Of a stretch of DNA of 64,000 nucleotides, positions 17,780 to 26,342 are shown one piece after another. The translations under genes and the position numbers were made by a program. Position 1 is the stretch's first letter. Each line of letters begins with the position of its first letter. The notes beneath the pieces were generated by a model, which worked only from the letters and a program-made list of their open reading frames with translations, was not told the DNA's origin and did not search any database. Origin of the DNA: Pedobacter alluvionis. Its GTDB lineage: Bacteria > Bacteroidota > Bacteroidia > Sphingobacteriales > Sphingobacteriaceae. The stretch spans positions 1,240,001 through 1,304,000 of the forward strand of contig NZ_RCCK01000011.1 of assembly GCF_003664035.1 (NCBI RefSeq). The letters run 5' to 3'.

Positions 17780-18914
17780 GAATAACTTCTCTAGATATCA
17801 CCATTTTCTGGATCTCAGAAGTTCCTTCGTAAATCTGGGTAATTTTAGCATCACGCATTAACCGCTCTACATGGTATTCTTTAACGAACCCGTACCCACC
17901 ATGAACCTGTACGGCTTCAATGGTTACATCCATAGCAACTTTCGAAGCAAACAACTTGGCCATAGAACCAGCCTGAGTATAAGGCAATCCCTGATCCTTT
18001 AGCCAGGCAGCCTTATAAACCAACAACCTGGCAGCTTCGATCTGGGTGGCCATATCTGCCAGTTTAAAAGCAATAGCCTGATGCTCAGAAATGGGTTTCC
18101 CAAACGATTTACGTTCTTTGGCATACTGTGTAGCTAACTCGAAAGCACCTTGTGCAATGCCTAAAGCCTGTGCCGCAATACCAATCCTGCCCCCTTCTAA
18201 TGTTTTCATGGCAAATTTGAAACCAAAGCCATCTTCGCCTATTCTATTTTCTTTTGGCACTTTAACATCATTAAACATCAGCGAATGCGTATCGGAACCA
18301 CGGATACCCAATTTATTTTCTTTTGGCCCAACGGTAAAACCCTCCATTCCTTTTTCTACAATAAAAGCGTTTATGCCTTTATGCCTTAATTCAGGATGAG
18401 TTTGTGCAATAACCAGGTAAGTTGATGCGGTACTTCCATTGGTGATCCAGTTTTTTGTACCATTCAATAGATAATAATCGCCTTTATCTTCTGCTGTTGT
18501 GCGTTGTGAGGTCGCATCAGACCCCGCTTCGGGCTCCGACAAACAAAAAGCACCTATTTTTTCCCCTGCAGCCAGTGGCTTTAAATATTTTTCCTTTTGG
18601 GCCTCACTCCCATAAGCCTCTAATCCATAACAAACCAAAGAGTTATTTACCGAAACCACTACTGAGGCAGAGGCATCGATTTTAGATAACTCTTCCATTA
18701 CCAGCACATAAGAAATGGCATCGAGTCCGCTTCCATTATATTTTTCGCTCACCATCATCCCCAAAAAACCAAGTTCTCCAAGTTTTTTTACCTGCTCGGC
18801 CGGAAACTTCTGATGTTCGTCTCTCTCGATTACCCCAGGCTTTAACTCTTGCTGCGCGAAATCGCGGGCAGCCTGCTGAATCATTATTTGCTCTTCACTT
18901 AATTCAAAATGCAT
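17775..18914 (-). CDS. Acyl-CoA dehydrogenase (short/medium chain type)
   Basis: 379 residues, full family length. The FAD-binding signature GAFCLSEPEAGSDA lies in the middle domain. The C-terminal QIYEGTSEIQ carries the catalytic base Glu363, in the position used by short-chain and butyryl-CoA dehydrogenases. It oxidises an acyl-CoA to the 2-enoyl-CoA and passes electrons to electron-transfer flavoprotein. A TAnnTTTG box (TACATTTG) lies 29 bases upstream at 18943-18950. The gene stands alone; chain length preference is not clear. Confidence 0.93.
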   Translation of the reverse strand: MHFELSEEQIMIQQAARDFAQQELKPGVIERDEHQKFPAEQVKKLGELGFLGMMVSEKYNGSGLDAISYVLVMEELSKIDASASVVVSVNNSLVCYGLEAYGSEAQKEKYLKPLAAGEKIGAFCLSEPEAGSDATSQRTTAEDKGDYYLLNGTKNWITNGSTASTYLVIAQTHPELRHKGINAFIVEKGMEGFTVGPKENKLGIRGSDTHSLMFNDVKVPKENRIGEDGFGFKFAMKTLEGGRIGIAAQALGIAQGAFELATQYAKERKSFGKPISEHQAIAFKLADMATQIEAARLLVYKAAWLKDQGLPYTQAGSMAKLFASKVAMDVTIEAVQVHGGYGFVKEYHVERLMRDAKITQIYEGTSEIQKMVISREVIR

Positions 18915-18942
18915 AACATTTATGTATAAAAGGTTAGTAAAT

Positions 18943-18950
18943 CAAATGTA
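18943..18950 (-). promoter_or_regulatory. -7 box of the acyl-CoA dehydrogenase gene
   Basis: TACATTTG on the minus strand is a perfect TAnnTTTG box, 29 bases before the ATG. No clear -33 TTG was found. Confidence 0.4.
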
Positions 18951-19074
18951 GCATTTCTGATCGAAATTACTATGGCTGCATAGTAATTTATTTTCGTTTT
19001 ATTTTTCCTTGCGGCAAAAACTTTGCTTAGGCTTTGGTTTGCTAACCAAAAATAGTTGTACAATTCAGGCCACC

Positions 19075-19290
19075 TAAACCCGGCAGTAGTGGCAGCTCCA
19101 GATCCTTCATCTGGACTATAACGGATGACGGGACAGGAATCGACCTATAAGTTACTTCCCTGCTTTCCTAAACAAATATTTAATTGTTATTTTTTTTGGA
19201 AAGCAAGAGCAGCAATACTTCGGTTTGGATAGCCCTGCCCTTTGCTTAATCCAGATGGAAGGATCTGGATAACGCTGCCGGTCAGGTTTA
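19075..19290. repeat. Dispersed palindromic element pair, related to 49711-49934
   Basis: The spacer 18915-19373 holds no gene. It contains one copy in plus orientation (19075-19168, from TAAACCCGGCAG to CTTTCC) and one in minus orientation (19198-19290, from GGAAAGC to GGTTTA). The plus copy lines up with 49838-49934: both read AAACCCG-CAG-AG-GGC-GCTCC, then a CTTTCAT or CCTTCAT loop flanked by GAT/ATC arms. The minus copy resembles 49711-49798 and 29177-29274. This is a dispersed intergenic repeat family. Confidence 0.6.
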
Positions 19291-19373
19291 TTTAACTAAA
19301 GATAGTGTGCTAGGTGCTATGGACAACCAAAAAGATATAGCGTATAGCGTGTTAAAACGCCTCAGAAAAAGAA

Positions 19374-20354
19374 TTATTTGATTTCTTTTTTAGTCAAAAT
19401 CAAGAACAAACTTAAACTCCCTAAAACCAGAATCAATAAAACCTGAGAAGAGTGAATGATTGTTGAGTAAGCTAAGCCATCATTAAAAGATATGCCATAT
19501 AACACCAATGATTGGGCAACCATCCAATGAAAAACACCAATACCCCCCTGAACAGGGGCTGCCATTGCAAAACCTGAGAAAACAATTGCGGTAAATGCAG
19601 CATTAAAATGCAATCCGGAAGTAGCTTGTATAGAAGAAAAAGCGAAATACATGGAAAGCGAGTAGAAAAGCCAAATCCCTAGTGTATAAGTTAAAAATAA
19701 TCTTTTTTGTTTTAACTTGCTATACGAGCCAAATCCCTGGCGCAGACTTACAAAAATGCGTAAGAATTTTTTACTGAATTTTTGACGGAGAAAATATATT
19801 GCAACAGCAATGAGCAGCAGTATAAGAACACCTGCGCCAACTAACCATAAATAATTAATAGCACTTAATTTTTTAATGAGATTGAGATATATGATTTGAT
19901 AAAGAAAATCTGCTACAATATCATACTGAAAAATAAGCATCGCCAAACTGGTAAGAAAAAGTACCAGTACATCAAATAACCGTTCGGTAATTACCGTACC
20001 TATGGAAGCAAACATGGGTACCTTTTCTGCTTTATGTATAACGGAACAGCGACCAATCTCTCCGAAACGTGGCAAAGCAAGATTGGCCAGATAGCCGATC
20101 ATTACCGCGTGGTAAGCATTCCAGAAACTTACCTGGTAATGGATAGACTGATAGAGCATCTGCCAGCGCAAAGCCCGTAACACATGCGCAATTAAAACAG
20201 CAATGGCAGAAATTACCACCCAAAAGTAATTGGCTGTTTTAATTTCCTGCCAAATCTTTTCTAAATCCTGACCTCTAAAAGCTAAATATAGCACCCCTAT
20301 CCCGATTAAAAACAGGATGATGTACTTTAGCGCTGTTTTGAGATCGAATATCAC
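19374..20354 (-). CDS. LPG-synthase-TM-like flippase family membrane protein
   Basis: 326 residues with about eight membrane helices. The early LRALRWQMLYQS and YLANLALPRFGEIGR segments and the later FAMAAPVQGGIGVFHW match the UPF0104 / lysylphosphatidylglycerol synthase transmembrane family (YbhN-like). Such domains flip aminoacylated lipids in MprF, but stand-alone members have no settled function. The start is 4 bases after the panD stop, so it is translated from the panD message. There is no obvious biochemical link to pantothenate synthesis. Confidence 0.83.
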   Translation of the reverse strand: MIFDLKTALKYIILFLIGIGVLYLAFRGQDLEKIWQEIKTANYFWVVISAIAVLIAHVLRALRWQMLYQSIHYQVSFWNAYHAVMIGYLANLALPRFGEIGRCSVIHKAEKVPMFASIGTVITERLFDVLVLFLTSLAMLIFQYDIVADFLYQIIYLNLIKKLSAINYLWLVGAGVLILLLIAVAIYFLRQKFSKKFLRIFVSLRQGFGSYSKLKQKRLFLTYTLGIWLFYSLSMYFAFSSIQATSGLHFNAAFTAIVFSGFAMAAPVQGGIGVFHWMVAQSLVLYGISFNDGLAYSTIIHSSQVLLILVLGSLSLFLILTKKEIK

Positions 20355-20358
20355 AAGG

Positions 20359-20709
20359 TTATTTTAGCAAATGATTGTTATCGTCAGGAAAAACTAATAT
20401 TGGATTGTATTTTTTGGCATCTTCTATTGGTAATGAGCCGTAAGACATGATGATAAGAATATCACCTAATTGCGCCAAACGAGCCGTGGCACCGTTTAAA
20501 CAAATGGTTCCGGTTCCGCGTTCGCCTTTAATTACATAGGTTTCGAAACGCGCACCATTATTATTATTTACAATCTGCACCTTCTCATTAGCGATAATGT
20601 TAGCTGCATCCATTAAATCTTCATCTATCGTAATACTGCCGACATAGTTCAATTCGGCTTGTGTTACCCTAACACGGTGTATTTTCGATTTTAATATTGT
20701 GATAACCAT
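20359..20709 (-). CDS. panD: Aspartate 1-decarboxylase
   Basis: 116 residues. This pyruvoyl enzyme makes beta-alanine for pantothenate. The self-cleavage site is Gly24-Ser25 in NYVGSITID, and [21 protein letters not shown] is the conserved second half. Length is normal for PanD. A perfect TAnnTTTG box lies only 4 bases before the ATG, so the mRNA may be leaderless. panC lies upstream in the same direction across 186 bases that contain a heptamer array. Confidence 0.96.
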   Translation of the reverse strand: MVITILKSKIHRVRVTQAELNYVGSITIDEDLMDAANIIANEKVQIVNNNNGARFETYVIKGERGTGTICLNGATARLAQLGDILIIMSYGSLPIEDAKKYNPILVFPDDNNHLLK

Positions 20710-20713
20710 TTGG

Positions 20714-20721
20714 CAAAGTTA
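20714..20721 (-). promoter_or_regulatory. -7 box abutting the panD start
   Basis: TAACTTTG on the minus strand is followed by CCAA and then the panD ATG. In this promoter class transcription starts about 5-7 bases after the box, which would place it at or beside the A of the ATG. Confidence 0.45.
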
Positions 20722-20748
20722 GTAATCAGTTTGGAGTTTCACACTAAA

Positions 20749-20899
20749 GGAAGATGTAATATGGAAAATGGATGATAGTTGGTCGTGTACATCATGAAAA
20801 GGTTCATAGATGATAGCTTCAGGCCCTTGCCATCAACTATAAGACGATGAACCATTAATCTTATCCCTCTTCCATCTTACCTCTCCCATTTTCCATCAC
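20749..20899. repeat. Heptamer word array between panC and panD
   Basis: The left arm in steps of seven from 20749 reads GGAAGAT, GTAATAT, GGAAAAT, GGATGAT. The right arm from 20858 reads ATCTTAT, CCCTCTT, CCATCTT, ACCTCTC, CCATTTT, CCATCAC. The right words are the rough reverse complement of the left words. The right arm overlaps the panC stop codon at 20896-20898. Confidence 0.5.
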
Positions 20900-21750
20900 T
20901 TTATAATCATATTATCGATCAGTCTCGTTGAGCCTACCTTTGCAGCAACAAGGGCAACAAGATTATTTTCATCTTTCGATTTAGCGGGTTCCAGCGTATC
21001 GCCATTGGCTATGGTAAAGTAGTCGAGTTCTACACCATCTAAATTATTATAGAATGATTTTGCTTTGCTTTCTAATTCTTCTAGTGAATATTCATTAAAA
21101 TGATCGATCACGAACTGCAGAGATTTACTAAGTACCAATGAATGCTTGCGATCGCTGGCTGATAAATGGATATTGCGGCTGCTCATGGCCAGGCCGTCAT
21201 CTTCTCTAATTATCGGGCAGGTGATAATGGTAATAGGCAGCTTAAAATAAGCCAGCATATTCTTGATCATCAGTACCTGTTGAAAATCTTTTTGCCCGAA
21301 CATGGCCACATCAGGCTCAACGGCATCGAACAGTTTTTTTACAATCTGTGTTACCCCTTGATAATGGCCTTTCCTAAATTCGCCTTCCAGTAAAAATTCG
21401 GCATTGCCTAAATCAATATGCCAGGCTTCATCTGCTCCGGCCGGATACATTTCCTCCACATCGGGCATAAACACGCCATTACAGCCTGCGTCTTCGAGCA
21501 TCGCTAAATCGTGCTCAATGGGACGGGGATATTTCTCTAAATCCTTCGGATCGGTAAACTGCGTTGGGTTTACGAAAATGCTGCAGATAATGATATCGGC
21601 ATTTTGCTGGGCCAGTTTTATCAATGATATATGGCCATTATGCAGAGCGCCCATAGTAGGCACTAATGCTATTTTTTTAGCTGATGCTTTTAACGGCTGC
21701 AAAAAAGCCTTGAGCGCTGCTTTGGTTTTAAATATTTCCAATTTGGACAA
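20896..21750 (-). CDS. panC: Pantothenate synthetase
   Basis: 284 residues. It joins pantoate and beta-alanine using ATP. PTMGALHNGH at about 31-40 is the nucleotide-binding HxGH-type motif; NPTQF, FGQKDFQQ and DGLAMSSRN follow in order. The start is a TTG at 21750: an in-frame TAA lies just three codons upstream and there is no suitable ATG before the conserved region. It is divergent from the GT5-like gene and upstream of panD, which makes its co-substrate. Confidence 0.95.
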   Translation of the reverse strand: MSKLEIFKTKAALKAFLQPLKASAKKIALVPTMGALHNGHISLIKLAQQNADIIICSIFVNPTQFTDPKDLEKYPRPIEHDLAMLEDAGCNGVFMPDVEEMYPAGADEAWHIDLGNAEFLLEGEFRKGHYQGVTQIVKKLFDAVEPDVAMFGQKDFQQVLMIKNMLAYFKLPITIITCPIIREDDGLAMSSRNIHLSASDRKHSLVLSKSLQFVIDHFNEYSLEELESKAKSFYNNLDGVELDYFTIANGDTLEPAKSKDENNLVALVAAKVGSTRLIDNMIIK

Positions 21751-21812
21751 TCTAAATTAAAGCCGTAAAGGTGTAAATTAATCTAAACGAAACCAAACAA
21801 ATGCTTGCTATA

Positions 21813-21843
21813 TTGATAAATAGTATTATTATGCTTACCTTTG
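21813..21843 (+). promoter_or_regulatory. Promoter of the GT5-like / DUF4270 operon
   Basis: TTG at 21813-21815, a 20-base spacer and TACCTTTG at 21836-21843 form a complete Bacteroidota-type promoter, 41 bases upstream of the start at 21885. Confidence 0.7.
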
Positions 21844-21884
21844 CAGCTCATTATCTTTTATTTAACTTAATATTTTCTTAGAAT

Positions 21885-22715
21885 ATGGAGATGGCAAAAA
21901 CGAAGCTGCTGATTGTTACACACGAGATGTCGCCTTTCCTCGAGCTTACTAAAATTTCTGAAATTACGCGCCAATTACCACAGGCTATGCAGGAAAAAGG
22001 ATTCGAAATCCGCATCTTGATGCCAAAATTCGGTAACATCAACGAAAGAAGAAATCGTTTACACGAAGTAATACGCTTGTCGGGAATGAACATCATTATT
22101 GATGACAACGATAACCCTTTAATCATTAAAGTAGCCTCCATCCCAGCTGCACGCATGCAGGTTTATTTCTTAGACAATGAAGAATATTTCCAACGCAAAC
22201 AGGTATTTAAAGATGCCAGCGGAAAATTCTTTGATGACAACGATGAACGTACAATTTTCTTCTGCAAAGGTGCATTGGAAACGGTTAAAAAATTAGGTTG
22301 GGCACCGGATATCGTTCACTGCCACGGCTGGATGAGTGCATTGGTTCCTGCTTATATCAAAACTACTTATAAAAACGATCCTACTTTTAAAAATTCTAAA
22401 GTAGTGTATTCTATTTATGAGGATGGCTTTACAGAAAAGTTAAATGCCAATTTCGCTACTAAAGCGATAATGGCCAATATGACTGAGGATGACACAAAAG
22501 CATTTTTACCATCTGATTGCGACAGCATGCACATCGGCGCTATAACTCACTCAGATGCAGTGGTTTTAGCGGATGAAAACTTAAGCAAAGATGTGTTAAA
22601 ATTTGTTAAAGATTCCAATAAACCAACATTAGCTTTTAACTTAACCGAGAATTTTGAAAACTTCTATACTTTTTATGAAGAAATTTCAAATGATGAATTG
22701 GTTTCAGTAGCTTAA
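21885..22715 (+). CDS. Half-length glycogen synthase-like protein (GT5 N-terminal domain)
   Basis: 276 residues, similar to the N-terminal Rossmann half of GT5 glycogen/starch synthases: LLIVTHEMSPFLELTKISEI at the start, VYFLDNEEYF, and DIVHCHGWMSALVPAYIK. Full GlgA is about 480 residues. Here the C-terminal nucleotide-sugar-binding half is absent, and the N-terminal KxGGL motif is replaced by LTKIS. It is therefore unlikely to be a normal glycogen synthase. An ATG at 21891 is an alternative start. It is divergent from panC and 21 bases upstream of a DUF4270 lipoprotein, so a role in surface glycan binding or regulation is possible but not shown. Confidence 0.72.
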   Translation: MEMAKTKLLIVTHEMSPFLELTKISEITRQLPQAMQEKGFEIRILMPKFGNINERRNRLHEVIRLSGMNIIIDDNDNPLIIKVASIPAARMQVYFLDNEEYFQRKQVFKDASGKFFDDNDERTIFFCKGALETVKKLGWAPDIVHCHGWMSALVPAYIKTTYKNDPTFKNSKVVYSIYEDGFTEKLNANFATKAIMANMTEDDTKAFLPSDCDSMHIGAITHSDAVVLADENLSKDVLKFVKDSNKPTLAFNLTENFENFYTFYEEISNDELVSVA

Positions 22716-22736
22716 TCAGGTATTATTATTTAAAAT

Positions 22737-24161
22737 ATGAAATTTACAAAACAAGACTTATTAACCCTGTTGATAGGTCTTTTTCTTTTTGCATCGTGTA
22801 AAAACCCAGATGGTGTTGGTTTAGATGTTGATCCAAATGCTGCCATTACCGGAACCCTGGTAGTATCTCCTGTTACCACACAATTGGTTGAGGAAACTGC
22901 AGCTAACACCTTAGGTTTAAACCGCTATCCACTAGGTTACATGACTGATCCTGTTTTTGGCAAAACAGAAGCTGGTATAGCCATGACTGTTTATCCAGTG
23001 AGCGCCAGTTACGATTTTGGAACCGCACCTCAGCTTGATTCAGCTGTTTTAGTATTAAAATTCGATGAATCCAGCACGTTAACCAAATTTTATGGCGATA
23101 CCACTAATTCTAAATATAGTATAGATGTATTCCAACTGACCAATAAGGTAACCAATTATAAAAGTTCAGATATTCAAGCCATCAACAATACTTTATTGGG
23201 GAATTTTACAGGCAAATTGGCACCAAATACCAAAACAAAAGTATATGATATTGTCACTGGCAAAGCTGATACTTTAAAAACTGTACCTGCACAGATCAGA
23301 ATTCCTTTAAATAAAGCATTCATCCAAAATGCCATACTCAATCAGGGTACAGCAGGAACCGCAACTGAAACTAAGTTTATAGAATCTTTTAAAGGTTTGT
23401 ACGCACAAATCAATAAAACATCTTCTACAGGTGTTGGCGGAATTGCATTCTTCAACTTTTCGGGAACTGACTCTTACCTGCAACTGGTTTGGAAAAAAAC
23501 GAACTCCTCTAATGGCGTAGATACCACAAGTGTAAATTTCCCTATCGGAAAGCTGGTTCAAAACTCTACTGGAGGTGCTTCAATTTCGGGAGTAGCAGCC
23601 AATATTAAACACGATTACACAGGCACAGAAATACAAAAACAAATTGATGTTCCTACTCCAACAGATCCAACTCAACAATATAACGTAACTTATTTACAGG
23701 GTTTGGCGGGTGTAAAAACCATGTTAAAGTTCCCTGAATTGACAACATTTACCAGCACATACGGAAAAGCAATTATCAATAAGGCAGAGTTAGTTGTAGA
23801 GATTGGTGAAAATGCGCCAGCATACCCTTTTAATGCTGCTCAACGACTTTCTTTATACCGTTGGGATATTGCACACCAGCCTGCAGACCTACCTGATTTT
23901 ACAACATTTTCCAGCACCCCAGCACTTTTTGGTGGTTATTTCGATTCGTTAAAGAAACGTTATATTTTTGTCGTAACCAGTTACGTTCAGAGCTTGATTG
24001 ATAAAAACATTGAAGATTACGGCACATTCCTGGCTCCTACATCTTATACCGATTTTCAGAGAGTTTCTAGTGCTACTTCTGCTGAAAGATCCATTATAGG
24101 CGCCAGCAATGCAACTGCAAATAAGATAAAACTGAATATTTATTACACTAAAATTAATTAA
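22737..24161 (+). CDS. DUF4270 family lipoprotein
   Basis: 474 residues with a lipoprotein signal ending in LFASC (Cys21) followed by KNPDGVGLDVDP, the typical opening of DUF4270. The segment PLGYMTDPVFGKTEAGIAM is also characteristic. The mature protein is long and beta-rich with no catalytic motif. It is probably outer-membrane anchored. It follows the GT5-like gene and is likely co-transcribed with it from the promoter at 21813-21843. A strong terminator lies 19 bases after the stop. The function of the family is unknown. Confidence 0.85.
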   Translation: MKFTKQDLLTLLIGLFLFASCKNPDGVGLDVDPNAAITGTLVVSPVTTQLVEETAANTLGLNRYPLGYMTDPVFGKTEAGIAMTVYPVSASYDFGTAPQLDSAVLVLKFDESSTLTKFYGDTTNSKYSIDVFQLTNKVTNYKSSDIQAINNTLLGNFTGKLAPNTKTKVYDIVTGKADTLKTVPAQIRIPLNKAFIQNAILNQGTAGTATETKFIESFKGLYAQINKTSSTGVGGIAFFNFSGTDSYLQLVWKKTNSSNGVDTTSVNFPIGKLVQNSTGGASISGVAANIKHDYTGTEIQKQIDVPTPTDPTQQYNVTYLQGLAGVKTMLKFPELTTFTSTYGKAIINKAELVVEIGENAPAYPFNAAQRLSLYRWDIAHQPADLPDFTTFSSTPALFGGYFDSLKKRYIFVVTSYVQSLIDKNIEDYGTFLAPTSYTDFQRVSSATSAERSIIGASNATANKIKLNIYYTKIN

Positions 24162-24180
24162 TGTTTTTAGTGTAATCGTA

Positions 24181-24216
24181 AAAACTCCTGCCAGCAAAAC
24201 CGGCAGGAGTTTTTTT
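24181..24216 (+). terminator. Terminator after the DUF4270 gene
   Basis: AAAACTCCTGCC (24181-24192) and GGCAGGAGTTTT (24202-24213) pair perfectly over 12 bp around a 9-base loop and are followed by more T residues. Confidence 0.85.
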
Positions 24217-24248
24217 ATATCATTATTTTAAGGCAAAGAAATAATAAG

Positions 24249-24293
24249 TGCATAAAAAAAGCTACCTGATGAGCGCTAGCTTTTTTATGCATT
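24249..24293 (-). terminator. Terminator after ssb
   Basis: TGCATAAAAAAAGCTA and TAGCTTTTTTATGCA pair with one extra A in the left arm. On the minus strand the hairpin falls 12 bases beyond the ssb stop. The A/T runs make it usable in either direction. Confidence 0.7.
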
Positions 24294-24304
24294 TTAGCCT
24301 TTAA

Positions 24305-24742
24305 TTAAAACGGAAGATCTCCATTTTCATCTGACGGGCCGATTGTAAATTCATCTTCAATTTTAGTTTCAGTGTTTTGATGGGTTGGCGTTGTCGGACT
24401 TTGCTCAAAATCGCTTTTTCTGCCTAACATGGTAAAGTTTTCGGCCACAATTTCTGTTACATATTTTTTAACCTTTTCTTTATCTTCAAAGGATCTTGTT
24501 CTTAGTTTGCCCTCTATGTAAACTAATTTGCCTTTCTGCAGGTATTTGGAAGCAACTTCTGCTAAGCCACGCCATAACACAATATTGTGCCATTCTGTTT
24601 GCTCTACTCTCTTACCGTCTTTGTTGTATGTTTCCGAGGTAGCTAATGGGAAACTGGCTACGGTTACGCCACCGTCTAAATGTCGCACTTCAGGGTCTTT
24701 GCCTAAATGGCCTACTAAAATAACTTTGTTAATCCCAGACAT
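24305..24742 (-). CDS. ssb: Single-stranded DNA-binding protein
   Basis: 145 residues. The OB fold opens with INKVILVGHLGKDPEVR and continues with TEWHNIVLWRGLAEVASKYLQKG. After a short linker comes the acidic tail ending in DLPF, which recruits DNA repair partners. SSB coats single-stranded DNA in replication and repair. It lies 55 bases downstream of mutY in the same direction, a pairing that fits shared expression of repair genes. Confidence 0.95.
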   Translation of the reverse strand: MSGINKVILVGHLGKDPEVRHLDGGVTVASFPLATSETYNKDGKRVEQTEWHNIVLWRGLAEVASKYLQKGKLVYIEGKLRTRSFEDKEKVKKYVTEIVAENFTMLGRKSDFEQSPTTPTHQNTETKIEDEFTIGPSDENGDLPF

Positions 24743-24797
24743 AAATATTTTTGGTTAGTTTTTCGTTTTCTAAATGCGCGCCAAACAAGATGGTTAG

Positions 24798-25859
24798 TTA
24801 CTCCATTTTGTCCTTATAAAAATATTCCAGAACAAAATCATGGATTACTTTTGGCTGCGGTAACTCATCTAATTTACTTAAAGAAACCCAATTAAGTTCC
24901 TTTTGTTTATTAAAGTTAAATATATAATTTTTTAATGCAAAAAATTGTATATGGATTATTTGGTGAGTTAACAGGTGCTTTTTTGTGCTGATCAACATAA
25001 AATCTGCACTGCTCCCGAAGGTATTTTTCACCATATCGGCGAAAAAGCCGCCATCTGCATCTTCAGGTATAAGCGTTTCTATACTTGGAAAATCGTATAA
25101 ATGCTGCCAAACATCTCCAGCCTGCCGTTCTCTTACCAATACCTGTTCTCCATCAAAACAAACAAAATAATTAATATAACGGTGCTTTTGCGCCGCCTTT
25201 TTTAACTTAACAGGTAGCTCATTTACCATTTTATGGTTAAAGGCGTAACAGGTTTGGTTAAGCGGACAAATACCACAATTTGGCGATTTAGGCTTGCATT
25301 GCATGGCCCCAAATTCCATTATTGCCTGATTGTAAAGGGCAGGATCATCCTGATAAAGCAGTTCATTTGCTAAAGTAAAAAACTCCTTTTTCCCTGCCGG
25401 AGAATTGATTGCGGTAGCAACGCCATAATACCTGGAAAGTACCCGGAATACATTTCCATCTACCACCGCACGCGCCTCTCCAGACGAAAAAGAAGAGATT
25501 GCAGCAGCTGTATATTCGCCAATTCCCTTTAATTTTATGAGCTCATCATGCAGATTTGGGAAGATTCCATGGTAATCTTTCACCACAATTTGAGCAGTTG
25601 CATGCATATTTCTTCCCCTCGAATAGTAGCCCAATCCCTGCCAAAGCTTCAAAACTTTTGCTTCGGTAGCATTGGCAAAATCGTTAACAGTAGGAAAATT
25701 CTCTAAAAATTTATTGAAATAAGGAAGGCCCTGCTCTACCCTTGTTTGTTGTAATATAACCTCTGATAACCAGATGGTATAAGCATCATTGGTATGCCTC
25801 CAGGGCAGATCTCTCTTGTTAAGCCGATACCAATTGATGAGTTCATTTTGAAATGTCAT
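24798..25859 (-). CDS. mutY: A/G-specific adenine DNA glycosylase MutY
   Basis: 353 residues. It removes adenine mispaired with 8-oxoguanine. Seen in order: SEVILQQTRV with catalytic Glu33, the helix-hairpin-helix LKGIGEYTAAA (about 110-120), the conserved Asp134 in VVDGNV, and the iron-sulfur cluster cysteines 188, 195, 198 and 204 with the exact C-X6-C-X2-C-X5-C spacing. A NUDIX-like C-terminal domain reads the 8-oxoguanine side. The start is an ATG at 25859. Confidence 0.96.
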   Translation of the reverse strand: MTFQNELINWYRLNKRDLPWRHTNDAYTIWLSEVILQQTRVEQGLPYFNKFLENFPTVNDFANATEAKVLKLWQGLGYYSRGRNMHATAQIVVKDYHGIFPNLHDELIKLKGIGEYTAAAISSFSSGEARAVVDGNVFRVLSRYYGVATAINSPAGKKEFFTLANELLYQDDPALYNQAIMEFGAMQCKPKSPNCGICPLNQTCYAFNHKMVNELPVKLKKAAQKHRYINYFVCFDGEQVLVRERQAGDVWQHLYDFPSIETLIPEDADGGFFADMVKNTFGSSADFMLISTKKHLLTHQIIHIQFFALKNYIFNFNKQKELNWVSLSKLDELPQPKVIHDFVLEYFYKDKME

Positions 25860-25967
25860 TACTGCAAATTACGGTCTATTTATCCGATTAAAAAAAAACT
25901 TGCAATAGCCTGATAAGTCTAGTGATAAAAAAATCATCTTTTATTTCCCTATCTCATTAAAAAGCAA

Positions 25968-25975
25968 TACTTTTG
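25968..25975 (+). promoter_or_regulatory. -7 box of the HU-TPR-rng operon
   Basis: TACTTTTG is a perfect TAnnTTTG box, followed by CAACCCC, 53 bases upstream of the HU start. The -33 TTG is not clear. Confidence 0.5.
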
Positions 25976-26028
25976 CAACCCCAAAACAGTAGTAATATTA
26001 AAACATAATATATAATAAATAATAAAAT

Positions 26029-26331
26029 ATGACTAAGGCAGATATTATTTCAGAAATATCAACAAAAACCGGAATTGAGAAGGTTGATGTACAGGAAACA
26101 GTTGAGGCATTTTTCAAGGTTATCAAAACCAGCATGATTGGCGGTGAAAATGTATACGTTAGAGGCTTCGGGAGCTTTGTTGTTAAAAAGAGAGCGCAAA
26201 AAACTGCGAGAAATATCTCAAAAAACACTGCAATAATTATCCCTGAACACTTTGTTCCCAGCTTTAAACCAGCAAAAGTATTTGTTGATAAAGTGAAAAG
26301 TAATTCAAAAAAAATTAACGTAGAAGCCTAA
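26029..26331 (+). CDS. HU/IHF family DNA-binding protein
   Basis: 100 residues. TKADIISEISTKTGIEK and the arm GENVYVRGFGSFVVKKRAQKTARNI are the hallmark of the HU/IHF fold. FVPSFKPAKVFVDKVK closes the core. It should bind and bend DNA as a dimer in the nucleoid. The gene heads an operon with a TPR protein (11 bases downstream), a tiny basic protein and rng, an order seen in many Bacteroidota. Whether it acts like HU or IHF cannot be told. Confidence 0.93.
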   Translation: MTKADIISEISTKTGIEKVDVQETVEAFFKVIKTSMIGGENVYVRGFGSFVVKKRAQKTARNISKNTAIIIPEHFVPSFKPAKVFVDKVKSNSKKINVEA

Positions 26332-26342
26332 GTCTTATATAT

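Noticed and set aside
18915..19373. Possible tRNA or known structured RNA in the spacer
   Set aside because: No cloverleaf or CCA end could be drawn; the structure is explained by the paired dispersed elements.
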